DNA from: Taeniopygia guttata
Taxonomy: Eukaryota > Chordata > Aves > Passeriformes > Estrildidae
NCBI RefSeq assembly: GCF_048771995.1
Contig: NC_133026.1
Span: 149,691,001 to 149,755,000 of the forward strand
Direction of reading: 5' to 3'
Length of the DNA stretch: 64,000 nucleotides
The position numbers were made by a program, and so were the translations under genes. Under the pieces are notes generated by a model. That model worked only from the letters and a program-made list of their open reading frames with translations. It had not been told where the DNA came from and made no database searches. Within the stretch, counting starts at the first letter, position 1; the number at the start of each line of letters is the position of its first letter. Below are positions 21,336 to 34,825 of the stretch, piece by piece.

Positions 21336-22894
21336 TCTAATTAGAATATGCGCGTGCAACAGCTTTCTCAAAATCAGATGATCTGGTGCGATCAGCAGTG
21401 AGATGCTTCCCCCAAAACTGCTGCTGAACAGAACGGACTGAGTGTTTTGGGATCAGCTGACTCCTGCTGTGGAATGGTGCTGGTTCAGCACATCAAAATA
21501 CCAAGCAAGTGTTGGTAAACTGCTGAGGATGGTGCAGAACAACTCTTGAGTATTTCACAAGTCAGAAGGCAGATGAGATTAAAAGGAAACAATGTGTGCA
21601 ATTTGTCTAATCCCTGACTAAGGGGACCAGAACTGTCCACAAGCACTTGCAGAGTGTAAAACCAACAAAGAATGAGAAAGATTAGCTTAGAGAGGAACAA
21701 ATAGTGTTATTAGGAGCAGTGGGAAGCAAAAGAAAATACAGCCTGAACTGTTTGGAATTTAATGCATTGTTCTGTAGACATTCCTATTATGTAACATTTG
21801 TATTCAAAACTTTGTCTTTCCAGAAATGTCAGAGGGTTACATAATAACTTAGGATAATTCATAATCTTTTGTTGTTATTGTTGTTTGTAAATAGAAACAA
21901 CCAAAAAATCATTCTAGCTTTCAGTGGTGGACTTGAAAAGAAACACCATCTGTAGACTAATTTTTAATAAACAGGATTATATAATAAAAGACATTTGGTT
22001 GGAATTTACTCTGATTCCTGGGTTATTGGAAAGGCAGGAAGACACCAAAATCTCCTCTGGACATACCAAGTCCAATTTAGAGACAGCTCAGAAAGAGGAC
22101 CACGAAGGAGAAACATTGGAGTTTGATGGTAGAGAATAAAATTAGTTGAATTGCCCAGAAAAAACATTTATTGCAAGAGAAAGATACCTCCCCAAAAAAT
22201 TCTTCAGTGACTTCCAGACTTCATATACATTTATATATACATGTGTGTGTATGTACATATACACAGATGAACATTAGTATATTTAAATATACACATAAAT
22301 ATGTATTCACATATGTATATATACATATAGGGAACTGGTGCTTTTCACACAGAATTTTATCAGAAATTAATATGCTACTCCCCAAATCTTGCTTGAAGAA
22401 GCTGGGTGGGAGAGATAATTCTTTTCTGATTCCGTGAGGTGTAAGATCCTCCCCACAAAATGATGCAAACCAGAAGGAGCTCTGAAGCTCTGGAGGAAAA
22501 TTGGCTGCATAAATAGACAGGAGGTGGACAAACAGAGACAAGAACATGGAATTTGCTTGTTCCAACAACTTTTAAGTAGACACCAACTGGGAAAAAGTTG
22601 CTTCTTTTCTGATGCGCTTTAACATTTGAGTTCACAGGAATTTTGTGGTTTTCTTGAAGTCAGAATAATCTCAGCAGCTGATCCTTGAAGCATGGCCAGC
22701 ACTTTGATTGGCATCCAAATATTCTGGAGCAGGGATCCGCTCTTGGCCAGGGGACTTCAGGACAGCCTGTTGACAAGTGAAGTTCAGTTCATGGCCTGGT
22801 TTTCTCCTTCAAAATGACCTGGTAGAATGTGGCAAGAACATGTTTGGCTTTAAAACACTGGGCATTGGGTTTCTACTGGAGAATGTCTTTCCCA
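21336..22894. other. non-coding with a TA/TG-rich patch
   Basis: No gene recognised. Confidence 0.4.
22221..22329. repeat. imperfect TATACA/TATG simple repeat
   Basis: Alternating purine-pyrimidine tract with TATA, TGTG and CACA runs. Confidence 0.8.
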
Positions 22895-23165
22895 GGGTGA
22901 ATATCCTGAGCTGGAGGGATCCACAAGATCATCGAGTCCAGCTCCTGGTCCTGGACATCCCAAAAATCCCACCTGTGCCTGAGATCCTTGTCCAAGCCCT
23001 TCTCGAGCAGCCTTGGGGCTGTGACCATTCCCTGGGGGGCTGTTCCAGTGTCCGACCAGCTCTGAGTGAAAAACTCCTCCCAATTTCCAACCTAAACCTC
23101 CCCTGGCACAGCTTCAACCCATTCCTTTGGGTCTTGCTGTTGGAAATGATATCAAGTTCAAACAG
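22895..23165 (-). mobile_element. CR1 LINE 3' region (type C)
   Basis: 'atcctgagctggagggatcc', 'tcatcgagtccagctcctgg' and 'ccattccctggggggctg' through 'cttcaacccattccttt'. Confidence 0.88.
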
Positions 23166-26100
23166 AATTTTCATCAGGGGTTTCTGTTCACCTTTGTTCC
23201 ACGGGAAGGGAATTGAAGTTTCTTTGCAAAAGATTGTTTTACCAAGGTGAGGTCTGATGAGCTGAACATCTCAGCAGATTGGGAGTAGCACAGAAAATAC
23301 ACAAAAGATAACAACTATTAACTCCAACCATCCCCCATCACCATGGTCCAAAACACCTGGTCTGGTGAAAGAGAGATAAAAGAATGGAGAATGAGAACCT
23401 AATTAACATGGGAGGCAAAGAAATCCATATCCAACAGGAACCCAAATACTAAGAACTGCACTATCTGGGACCAATGAACATCCAACCAATAACTTTCTAT
23501 GGGTTTTCAATGTATAAAACATATGAAAAAAATCTAGTAAAGTTCTTGTGTGATGGAATGGTTTTCTCCGCACAACCCAGGAAATGTGGGAATGTAATAA
23601 TTTCTGTTGCACTCCCATCCTATGATCTGATGTAATCTCATAGCACAGCCAGAAGTGATCCCCCTTTTTCCATGGAAATTACCTGTTTTCCAAATGGACT
23701 GCAATAGTTCTATGTTTGAGGAGGAAAGATTTGGGGAGAGGGAGGGGGACACCCCAAATTTCTGGTGTTTGCAGTGAACCAATTGTCCAGGCAATTATGG
23801 GGAGTTCACAGGGGCTGCTCCAGCCTCAGGGCTTATGGGAGTCTCTGTGATGGTATCCAGACAAATCACCTCCCACACACCCTGACTAATTACTGTTCTT
23901 TGCCCAATTAGCACTTACCAATCCTCCAAGCGAAAGCAAAACATCTGCACCCACTGAAAGGAAGGCTCTGAGCTGAATCCAGAATGTGTCTCCTCTTTCC
24001 AGCAGGAAATCTGTGCTGGTTGGGGCTGTTCTTCCCTGCTTGAGCATGAAATCAAACCAGAGCTGACAATAAACAAACAAAAATTGTGTTTCAGCTCCTG
24101 CAAGTCCCTGAAACACAGGGTGGAGCTGACACGGGAAAGTCAGAGGGATTCCAGTCCCAAGGTTTATTTCATGCCCTTCTTAATTGCTTACAATCTACAT
24201 GGGAAAAGCAATAATTTCTCTTTTATTTCTCAGTTGCACTCCAGTATTAAGAATCCAACTGCATTTTCCCCCTTTCAATCATCGGGCCCAACCATTATTT
24301 TGACAGGGCTTTTTTCAGTCTGAGTTTGCTATTACTGCATAGTGGATGGTTTATATTGCTAATTAGCATCTATTAAGGCTGTTATCCCATTCAAGCCTTG
24401 ATGAATGGAGATGGAAAGGAATAAAGCATCAGAATAAATCAGAGCAGGAGAAACTGAGTTCTCCTGTGGGAAATCTCTCCGAGTTGAAAATGCCTGGATG
24501 TGTGCAGTGGAATTTTATATATGTACCTTGTATCATTGATGTTATGGCTTTCAAACCTGTTATCCATGGCCGGGATACTTTTAAACAGAAGAGTTGTCAT
24601 CTTGGGTATTCTGGGAGCAGCTTCCAGTCTCCAGGATCCAGTGAGAAACTGAAGATAACCAGAAGAAATAGAAGAACTGGGAAAAAAATATGAATAACAT
24701 AAAATCAGCATTCAAAAATCTTAAATTCACTGGTTTCCCAAACCAGGTGTTAATGGTCCTTGATAAAAGTTATACTGGGCAATGATATCCAGAGAAAATA
24801 GAACATTTACAACCTGTGGAAATGGGAGAGGCAAAGGAAAAACTCTTTTGCGTCCTCATGGTGCTGGGGAGCTGAATTTTGGAAGGAGTAAAGGTCACTG
24901 ATTCTGAAATGAAGATTCTTACAGAGAAAAGAGGAAGGCAAGTGATGTCACTGCTGCAGGGAATGTGATTTCCAGGGATAACCCATCAGGTGGACTCTGA
25001 GAAGCCGCAGACAGAGCCCAAGACTCTGACTGAGCCTTGCATTCTGGATACAGAAATCTTTCCCCATGGAAAAAAATATGAATCAGATCTTTTAACAAGA
25101 CATTTGAAAAGAAAGCCGAAGGAAGTATCCTGCTCCTTCAGCTTCCCAACCTTTCCTCTTCCTGAGACCTCCATTTTTTGGCATGTAGGGTTGCACAGGC
25201 ATCTTTCTTGTTCCATATGAGCTGGCAGAAACCCCAGCAAGTCTTTATATAAACATTCATACTGAAGAAACCACTCCTGTCATTCCATTCCCTTGTGAAA
25301 AATCAATTCCAGCCCTTATCTTGTGTCTTTTTCTTTTTTTCTGTGACCTCTTTGTGGGATGCATCAAAACCAAGTCTGCCTCCAAACCCCATGCAGTGAG
25401 ATTTCCCTGCTTTTATTTGGACGAAATATTTCCATGTTTTCCTGTGGAAAAAAGACTCCATATGTGATGTAAGCTGGCAAAGCTGCAAAAATCCTGGTGA
25501 GATGGACCAACAAATATGGGCTCTGGAGCTGGGATTGTGTTCCCTGTGTGTAGATCTCCATGTAATTCCATCTGCAGGAAAAAAAATCAACAAAGGGAGT
25601 TGTTGGATATGACTGGAGGGGGAAATCAAAGCCATTCTGGAATTAAATCTGGTAAGGTACATAAAGGGTAGCAAGTTTTCTGCAGGAATATCAGCAGTAA
25701 AAGGAAGAGTGAGGAAAATGTGGGGCTGCTGCTCAGCAGGGTGGGAATTCTGGTGGCCAAGAATATGGAAATTGCCTAAGTACTCTTCATTTAAGTCTTT
25801 GCTGGTAAAATCAGCCTTCAGAAATCCCAGTTTCCTGGACCAGAGCAAGGAAGATTCAGCCTCAGGGAAGGAGAATCCAGTCAGGGAATGCTAAGACAAA
25901 ACAGACTTATGGAATGCATGGATGAAGACAGGATGGATCCATGGGATCTGATGTCATGGCAAAGTCACTCTCAGTTATCTTTGAAAGGTCATGGTGACCA
26001 TGGAAGTTCCCAGGAGCAGAAGGAGGCAAATTCCACACCTTTTTCAAGAAGGACAGAAAGGGAGCTCAGGACAGGGAGTTCCTTGGGAAGCAGATGGAGC

Positions 26101-28377
26101 AGCTGATCTTGGGAATTGGTTTGGAGCACACATTCAGTTCTTTGAATTTCAGTGAGGGAACTTAATGGTCGTTGTGGGCAATGCCTGTGGGAAACTGGAA
26201 TTGATGTTGTGCTGAGATGGGTTTGGAGTTTCTGCTTGTCTGAATCTCTTCACGCTGTTTGCAGACTGCTCTGAGCAGGAACAATCTGTTCCTTCAGTCC
26301 TTTACTGCAGTTGGATTTTGCTCTGGGTCTGGATCCTACCACAGCTCAAATGTTAAACTTTCCAAACCAGGATCATTTGGATGGACTGTTGACACCAAGG
26401 GCTGGAAGAACTGAATTTAAAAGGGTTGAATGACCCACTGGAGAGGCCTTTTTATGAGTCTCTTGGATAGCCCCATGTAAATCTTGGATCCAAATCCCTC
26501 CAGTCTCATATTCCTACATTCCTTTCTCAAGGACTGCAAACCACAGCCCAGAGATCCTGGTGGGAGACAGGCAGGCAGAGCAGGAGGTTGTTTTCTGCCT
26601 CAAGGATGCTCTTCCAGCCCATTCCTGATGTATCCCAAAGTATTTTTGAGCTGGATTTAGATGTGATGACCTGGCTGTCCTGTGTGTGGCTGTTGCCTTT
26701 TCTATGGGTTTTCTTTGCAGTATTTTAATTCATCTGAATCAAAACCCCTCTGGCAAAAGAGCTGAGATCTCAAAGGTTCTCAAGGGTTATATTTCCACAA
26801 GATTCAAAATCAGCAAGACACTTGTCTGAAGGGAAATAAACTTCATTAACTCAGACACTCGTGGTGCCATTGTTTTACTCTCTTTATTAACTCACAGTAA
26901 GGTGAACAAGTTAATTTTCCTCTCCAAGTAAGGAAAACAAATATTATTTTACATGCTGCCAGGCAAAGGATAGAAGAGAAAATCTCTGCCCATAAACGCT
27001 GTTCTATTCAATGCACGACTAAAATCATATTTGCTTTGATAGAAAATCTTTATCCTGAGATAAGGACAAGTTTCTGGTCTCTTTCTGAAAGTCCTTGTAG
27101 GAATATAACTTATATTGAGGCTAATGCACAGGTTATGGATGTAACAATAAATAGTTTGAAAATCTGGATGTTTGAAAAATCAGTGTTGACTAACCCCTGG
27201 TGTGACAAGCATGAGGTATTGTGCAAAAACATGAAAGAAACCCATCAGTGGAAAAGAGGAATGACCCAAAATTCTGCTTGACAGTGAATCAGTCAAAATA
27301 CAAACCAGTAAATGAATAGTTATTCAAAAGTTATGCTCATTTTATGCTTGAAAGTTATACTCATTTTTAAGTGTCTAAAACTCAAAAGCCACTGCAGCAA
27401 CACCACAAAAACAACAGCAAAAATGGTACTTGGAAAATGGTTGGAGTTATGTTAAAAAAGGTTATGATTCCCTGGTGTGAAAGTGCAATTCTTGTGTTCC
27501 TTTTTTCACAGTGTTTATGTTTCTTAGGAAGTTTTGGGCACAGAAGTTGGGAGAAAAGCAATTTGTTTGAGTAATTTTCTTCTGAACACTCTGACAAGGG
27601 AACTTTCCACTTCCAACTGTGCATTGGAGACAGAGATAAAACAGGGGGGACCTGGCCAGGTGGGAAAGTCAAGAATAAGCAGAAGTGAGGAAACTCACAG
27701 CAAATGTGTGAGAAAGCCTCATGAAATATAGAAGAGAAGAGACTTTTCCCTAGGGATCCCAAAAATTCACTTTTGTTGCAATCCAAAAAATACTGGAAGC
27801 TAATAATGGGAGAAATGGATGTGTTTTATAAGACAATGATCAAAGGACATCTTTTTTTTTCAAATCCAATTTGGGTTTTTTTCTCATTTTCTCCAGCAGA
27901 TCCAAAGACCTTTCTTTAAACAACAACATTCATCAAGCTGGAGTTCTGCAAATCAAACCTTTAGAGAAACAAAGACAACTCAATGAGGATTTTTGTGCTC
28001 ACTTTAATTCAAAATTTGGGAAAATCCACTTCAAAGGTCTCTCTGACTCCAGGACCCATCACCTGGGCACTGAAGGGCCTCTCCAAACCCTTCCAGATAT
28101 CTTGTCACCAGCTCCACTCTCAGCTGGACAAGTCTCATGCTCTCAGATATTGTCAGGACGAGTGAAATCTGTTTATCCCATTTAAACCAAATTTGTCGAG
28201 TCTGTTCTTTCTAACTGTGAGCCAAGGGGCAAAACAGGCGCTATTTAAGGCTTTTAATAAGTGGCAGGATAAGAACCCCATTTTTGTATACCAGTAATAA
28301 TTCTTAGAATTAGGGAGTGGGGAAGACTGAGGAATAGATGAAAAATCTTTTAGGGATAATGCTGATACAGATCCTGA
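23166..28377. other. long CR1-free non-coding stretch
   Basis: More than 5 kb without a recognisable CR1 copy, LTR, RNA gene or convincing coding exon. Elsewhere in the window CR1 copies recur roughly every 1-2 kb. Short open frames have no coding signature. Confidence 0.45.
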
Positions 28378-28462
28378 AAGTTCATAGAACAATTTGAGTA
28401 GGAAGGGACACGAAAGATCTTCTCATTACAGCCCCAGGGCCACCTTCCATTAAACCTGTTTG
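28378..28462 (-). mobile_element. CR1 LINE 3' stub (type B)
   Basis: 'tcatagaacaatttgagtag' then 'gaagggacacgaaagatc'. Confidence 0.7.
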
Positions 28463-28753
28463 CTCAGTAAAAAAATAGTTGGTGAGTTTATTTATATAAA
28501 TATCCCCATGGACCCCCACCATTTGAATAACTTGGTATATTTGTGTTCACTCTTAATTAGTAGATTTTGTGAGCCTTGCTTTTTTCTTATTTTAGTTTCT
28601 TTTGTGTTGCAGTAGAGGCTCAGCTGTTCCACCCTCCAGCTCCTGTGAGACACCAGAAGAAATCTGCCCTTTGGTCTCACACAAAAATAATGATTCACTG
28701 GAGAAATTTCTTTGGTTTCTACAGTATTTCATTGGCAGTCTTAGATTCCTTCT

Positions 28754-29141
28754 TTCCTTCCTTCCTTCCTTCCTTCCTTCCTTCCTTCCTTCCTTCCTTC
28801 CTTCCTTCCTTCCTTCCTTCCTTCCTTCCTTCCTTCCTTCCTTCCTTCCTTCCTTCCTTCCTTCCTTCCTTCCTTCCTTCCTTCCTTCCTTCCTTCCTTC
28901 CTTCCTTCCTTCCTTCCTTCCTTCCTTCCTTCCTTCCTTCCTTCCTTCCTTCCTTCCTTCCTTCCTTCCTTCCTTCCTTCCTTCCTTCCTTCCTTCCTTC
29001 CTTCCTTCCTTCCTTCCTTCCTTCCTTCCTTCCTTCCTTCCTTCCTTCCTTCCTTCCTTCCTTCCTTCCTTCCTTCCTTCCTTCCTTCCTTCCTTCCTTC
29101 CTTCCTTCCTTCCTTCCTTCCTTCCTTCCTTCCTTCCTTCC
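28754..29141. repeat. (TTCC)97 microsatellite
   Basis: 97 uninterrupted TTCC units (388 bp; GGAA on the other strand), preceded by TTCTT and followed by a CT-rich tail to about 29168. The long open frames of repeated Ser/Phe/Leu/Pro or Glu/Gly/Arg/Lys over this tract come from the repeat and are not genes. Confidence 0.98.
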
Positions 29142-29534
29142 TCCCTCTCTCTCTCTCTTCCTCTCTCCTTCCCACACTCTGAGATTTTTGAAAGCTCTGG
29201 CACTATTTTTGCTGATTTCCGGTTCTAAACACTGATTTTGCTTCTCAGCTTCTTGCACATTTTAAATCTCCAAATGGAAATCTTTAAAAAGCAGCGTATG
29301 GCTGGGCAGGGGATTTCAAGACTGACCTCTCCAAGACCAGTTGAGCCCAGCAGCCTGGAGGTCACTGAGTTATGTCTCTTTATTTTGGGAATTTGGCACT
29401 TGGGAATCTGTTGTCTTGGAGAAGCCTCCCCTGAATCCTCAGTATCCCATCTTCAAAAACACTCAGCAAACAAGCAGAAGTCAGAGCTTGTCTCAGGGCT
29501 GTGAGAATTGAAAAAGAGGAGTGATAAGATCAGA

Positions 29535-29720
29535 GAATTTATTTAGGTTGGAAGGGAACTTACAGATCACAGCATTGCAACACCCTGCTGTGGGCTGGGA
29601 TGTCCTTCAGCACCTTTTCCAATATTCAGGTTGCTCCAAACCCCATCCACCTTGACCTTGGACACTTCCAGGGATGGGAGATCCACAACTTCTCTGGGCA
29701 ACCTGTGCCTCACCTGCCAC
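29535..29720 (-). mobile_element. CR1 LINE 3' fragment (type B)
   Basis: 'ttatttaggttggaaggga' through 'cacttccagggatgggaga' to 'ctctgggcaacctgtgcct'. Confidence 0.88.
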
Positions 29721-30894
29721 ATTCTGTGGAAATTGCTCTCGATGAGGGCTTCTTTTTGAAGCCAAACTACTTTATTTTGACAGCCAAAGACCATTTCCAA
29801 GAACAATTCCCACGACAGAAAACAGGATTTAAGATGCCCAAAGAAGGAGCTGTTTCTCTTGCTCTCATCTTTCTGTATCTCTCTAAACATGCCTAATGTC
29901 AAAACAAGCAGCAGTGTTCCTATTCCGGTTTATTTTTACTCAAAGCAAGCATCAAACCAAACAAAAATATCCTCCTGGTTGCTTTGCAGAGAAGATCAAG
30001 AGGGATGGCACCTTCAGAGCCTTGCTCAGTCCTTCTTACAAAGGAAATAAATCCGGCATTTATGGCAGGAGAGCTCTATTTTTAGTGATCCCAATTCTGT
30101 TTCCTCTTCTTTGTGTGTCATTGGCACTGCTGGGGTGCTGTCACTGCGTGACACTTTTGGCTGCCTGCTCAGCACCTTCAAACATGACCATGACAACTGT
30201 TGCCCCCCAAAATATCTTGTTTTACCAACTATACGTCATTTTGATCCTTTCACAGTACCCACTGCACCCAAAAATCCACACATGAGGGTGACTTTTTGCA
30301 GAAAATGTAGTTCTCGATTCCTCTTAGAGCCTTGATGCTTTATGATCTTTATTTTATGCCAATGAATCGAAGCAGAATGTGCTGAATTAAATATAGACAA
30401 CCTATGAATTGTGCCAGCTCATAAACACTACAGTAAACAGGGAATCCCACCTGCTTGCAGGTGTCTTATTTTTTGGGATGAGAGCAATGGGCTTGGCAAT
30501 GTTACACCATTCTAAGTCATTTAAAGGAATTCCCAGAGCAGGAAATTGCCATGGTGCAAGGAATGTTGGCACAGATATTCCCCAGCGGAGTCCAAAGTGG
30601 AACAGAAGGATACGAACACAGCAGCATCCAAACTGAGGAATTCACATTAAATTGTTCTTTGGAATAAACTCAGTGTACAAGGAATTATAGTCCCTGAATG
30701 ATTTCTTTTCACTCTTGATTAAAAAAAGAACCCCAAACCATAAAAGAGTTTATTCTTAAATCTTTGAGGACAATATAGAGGGAATGTTGCTTCCCCAGCT
30801 GCCAGATTTTAAGAAAGTGAGAAATGCAAAATGATTGTTGTTTGGGATCTTGACAATTTGTTTTAGTTGCCTCTACTTACCTCTAATTTTCGAG
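29721..30894. other. non-coding
   Basis: No gene, RNA or repeat recognised. The open frame at 29896-30285 lacks splice context. Confidence 0.4.
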
Positions 30895-31105
30895 ATATCA
30901 CAGAATCACAGAAAAGCTTGGGTTGAAATGGACCTTAAAGATCATCCAGCTCCACCCCCCTGCCATGGCCAGGGACACCTTCCACTGTCCCAGGTTGCTC
31001 CAAGCCCCTTCCAAGCTGGTCTTGGACACTTCCAGAGATGGAAGTTCTTCTCTGGGCAAGCTGTGCCAGGGCCTCACCACCCCTACAGGAAAGACTTTTT
31101 GCTGT
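30895..31105 (-). mobile_element. CR1 LINE 3' fragment (type B)
   Basis: The terminus is intact ('tatcacagaatcacagaaaa') and the copy extends to 'agggcctcaccacccctac'. Confidence 0.92.
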
Positions 31106-32039
31106 CTAAATAACAGATAAAATAATCCTGATCAAACTGAAAACATGGCACAAACCGGTGATTCTGACTAGCCCAGAGCATTTCAGAGTATTAAAGACAG
31201 CATCTCAAAAGGAACCCTTGCTAAAAGCAAAACTGCATTTTCAGGGCATGGAAAGAGGCAATTAAAGGGTCTAAACAAACCAAATTAAGGTCTAAGTTCA
31301 ATTAACTGATATTTGAAAAGAAAAGGGGCAAACTTTATTAGAGAAAATGCATTAGAAAAAAGGATTTTGCTGGTCAAGCAGGTGCTCTGGTGGTTGGTGG
31401 GATGATGGTCCGTGGTTATTGTCAATTATTCACTCTCTTACAATTGTTTCTTCCTTATTTTTTCTCTTTTTGGCCTCTTAGGTATTAAACACACTTTTAA
31501 TCAATCCAGAAAACTCCTCCTCACTCTTCAGTTTCAATGCAAGGATTCATTTTCCATTGTGATTTTTGAGACACTGGCCATTAATATCCCATAATAACTC
31601 TCTCCAGAAAGGAAGGCTCTTAAATTGCCATGTACATAAGTGACATTTCAACGTGTCTGCTCTTAATTAACCCACAGAGATTTCTCAAATCCTAATTAGG
31701 ACTGAGAAGAGGAATCCATTCTTGTCCTTTCAAGACATCCCTTCCCCCAGAACTTCTGCTGTAATTTTTAAATACCTTTTCCTCTGCCTTTTCATATCAC
31801 ACAAGTGCACCAGGGCAGCTTTCCTGAAGATCCTTTGCATTTTCAGAGCTTATGGGGCATGGAGAAAATTCTAGAATGATATTGTAACCATCTGGAGAAG
31901 AGAAAAGAGGATAATATCCCTTTTTTTGTGTGTTCTTGGCCAGCAAAGCTCAGTAAACTTTGCTCTGGACACATGAGAAAGAGAGAAACTGCATCTCCTC
32001 TCAACCACAGACTCATGTGATAAACGTCATGCAGAAACA
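31106..32039. other. non-coding, AT-rich
   Basis: Nothing recognised. Confidence 0.4.
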
Positions 32040-32108
32040 GGGAATTATAGAATTATAGAAGGGTTGGAAGGGACCTTAAAAATAATCCAATTCCACTAAA
32101 TCAGACTG
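32040..32108 (-). mobile_element. CR1 LINE 3' stub (type B)
   Basis: 'atagaattatagaagggttg' then 'gaagggaccttaaaa'. Confidence 0.8.
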
Positions 32109-32483
32109 TTCAGAGCTCTATCCAAAAAATTGTGGGATTCCTCCTGGGTGCCAGGTGAGTCAGTGAACCTCCAGTGGCTCAGGCAGGTCTTGGATTCACA
32201 GTCCAACCCCAGTTTCAGACTGATCTCTATCTCTATCCCAGACAAAAAAAATATTTTTTTTCTGGTTTCAAAGGAGTGATATTTCCATGAGAAATGTCTC
32301 CTTTCATGGGATTTGTCTTTTTTTAATGAACAACCCAAATATCCCCTCCTTCCCCTTCACTCCAATCCCAAACCATCACTTGACATTTTTCAGCCTTCTA
32401 CCAACTCCCTCAAAGTTTTATATTTCATCTGGAAAAACTGTCAGCATCAAAAAGTTCCATGAGAAAAATAAAACCTTTGACTG

Positions 32484-32791
32484 TGTAGTGGTTTTGGTTT
32501 GTTAAAATTTTTTTAATTTTGAGTTTTTTTAATTTAGGTGTTAATGAGTGTGGTGGGCTTCAGTGCTGGTTAATTACTTATGTATTTACGTCTTGTTGTG
32601 AGATAGGATTAGGAGAAAGGTAAAGTAGGTTTAAAATTTTAAAAGGGTATAAAAATTATTAATAATAACTAAAATTAAAAAAATAGTAAGAATTGAAATA
32701 AACTTTTTAGAATATTTTCCTCTCTTCACAACTTTTTCTTTTCTACTGATAGTGTAAAGAAATAAATTTTTTAGTTAGTTCACTATTTTCA
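32484..32791 (+). mobile_element. AT-rich ERV-type solo LTR
   Basis: A 308-bp unit from TGTAGTGGTTTTGG to CACTATTTTCA, with the TG...CA ends expected of an LTR. It is very AT-rich, with a 'gggtataaaaatt' TATA-like motif at about 32646-32658 and an AATAAA at about 32760-32765. No target-site duplication was found, so the outer ends are uncertain. I recognise the type as a common bird LTR from memory only. Confidence 0.6.
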
Positions 32792-32924
32792 TACAAAGCC
32801 AGATGTACTACACACAAGGAAGAACCAGCTCTTGGGTTTTGTGCATCCTGGTGCTCCTGGAAAGGCATGAAGCTCTGAATTCAACTCCCTTCCATAAATT
32901 TGATTGAATTAGCAATTGATACAT

Positions 32925-33067
32925 GGGAAAATCAAAGAATGGTTTGGGTTGGAAGGGACCTTTGAGATCAAATTGTTCCACACCTCTGCCACAGGCAGGG
33001 ACATCTTCCAGGTTGATCCAAGCTTCGTCCAACCTGGCTTTGGACACTTCCAGGGATGGGGGATCAT
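32925..33067 (-). mobile_element. CR1 LINE 3' fragment (type B)
   Basis: 'aagaatggtttgggttggaa' through 'cacttccagggatggggg'. Confidence 0.9.
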
Positions 33068-34494
33068 GATTTGGCTGTCAGAGCGCATTCCTTATAGAAA
33101 CATTAATCACTGCTGTCATGCTTCTCATGACATAATTAATATTTTAATCTGTAAGAGAAGAGGATTTGGGAAAATCTGGTGTCCTAGGGATTAATTTTGT
33201 TTCTATTTCTGCTGCATTTTCACATTTGTTGGGCTGTCACCACATTAAAGATTTCCAGCTCAGGCTGGTTTTGCCTAACTCGGATATTTTACCATGGAGA
33301 TCTCTCTGTGCATATGCTGGATGATATCTAAATTTTCCTTTATGTTCACTGCCCTGAACTTACATTTACAGCAAATGATTTCACAGATTTCTGTTCCATA
33401 TCCCAGGGATTTATTTATAGAGGCTGGAAAGAACATTGGTTTAGTTTCTTTACTAATTTGTCACTTTTAATGCTTGTCAGCCAGATTTCACTTTTGAAAA
33501 CACACAAAAGATGGAATATGTAAATCTAGTTTACATTTCTGTAGGTTTCCCCATATCAAAAGGATTCAGAATTAAAAGGAAAAAAAAAAAAAAAAAAAAA
33601 AAGAAAAGCTGAATTAATCGTATTTGGAAAGAACTCAGTCCTTCTTTACTATTTCTTAACATATGATTCCTGGCTTTCCATCAAAAAAACTCCTTCTACA
33701 ACACTTTACATTTTTCACCCAGAATGTCTTCAGATGTTGGGAAAACAAAATTGCTTTTTTGATAAATCTGATAAAAAATAGAAACTGCTCACCTTTAAAG
33801 CATGGAAATTCTCTATCTTCAAAATCTTTCAAATCCAATTCTAAGGCTTTCCTGGTTTTAATTAAAACTTGAAGACTTCTGACAAATACAAACTTTTTGC
33901 ATGAAAACCTGGATGAAAAAAAGGCCTCTTCCGTACCTGAAAAATTATTATTTCTTACAGTTTGTTTGGAGTCATAGCTAAGATCCCTTTTCCTTGGTAG
34001 TGTGCAAAAGCAAACACGTTTTTTAGGGAGTTTCGTCAAGTTGTTATTCCTGGTTTGCAAGTAGAGAATATTGTGTGACTTCCTGCAGGCTTTATGAGAA
34101 AAAAAGGCTCCTCACAGTCGATATTTCATTTAGTTATTCATCCAGCCCCAAGTGAAAACCTGAAATAGAGCAGGCAAAGCCTCCCTTTTCCTTCCTCCTT
34201 CCCCTATTTCATGATGATGAACACCAAGCTCTGGGCAGTGAAAAAACCCCATCCATAACTGGGATTTTTTTTTTCCCCTCAGTAAATAACAAATAGAAAC
34301 AGGAATGTAAATTTTCATCTCCCCACAAACACATTTTTGAGTAACAGTGGTGATGGAATCTCGGCATAGGAGACAATGACAACCAAATTACTCAGGTTTG
34401 TCACACTGGGAGTGACTCCTTTTCCTCCTTTTAATAATCCAAGATTTTACTTGTTTAGCTTTTGCATTGTCTTAACCAACCAAACTTCTGCAGA
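33068..34494. other. non-coding, AT-rich
   Basis: It includes a 134-codon minus-strand open frame (34060-33656) of low-complexity, Phe/Lys-rich composition that I judge to be chance. Confidence 0.35.
33580..33602. repeat. poly(A) 23
   Basis: Uninterrupted A run. Confidence 0.95.
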
Positions 34495-34825
34495 CGTCCT
34501 GAGAGATTTGAGACTGTTCAGCCTGGAGAAGGGAAAGTTCCAGGGAGGCTTCAGAGCTCCAGGAGAGCTGGAGAGGGACTTGGGATGAGGGATGGAGTGG
34601 CAGGAAAAGGAAGAAAGGTTTTGAACAGAGAAAGGGTGGGTTTAGATTAGATATTAGGAAGGAATTCTTGGCTTGTGTGTGGGTGTTGAGGTCCTGGCAC
34701 AAGTTGCCCAGAGAAGCTGTGGCTGCCCCAGGCTGGACAGGGCTTGAAGCAACCAGGGATAGTGGAAGGTCTTGGAATGAGATGATTTTTAAGGTTCCTT
34801 CTAACCTAAGTCATTCCAAGATCTT
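34495..34825 (+). mobile_element. CR1 LINE 3' region (type B)
   Basis: 'ctgttcagcctggagaagg' through 'agagaagctgtggctgccc' to 'cattccaagatcttgtg'. Confidence 0.92.

Noticed and set aside
28576..29258. Four long open frames of repeated Ser/Phe/Leu/Pro or Glu/Gly/Arg/Lys
   Set aside because: They are translations of the (TTCC)97 tract, which has no stop in most frames.
33656..34060. 134-codon minus-strand frame
   Set aside because: Phe/Lys-rich translation of AT-rich DNA with no start, splice or domain evidence.
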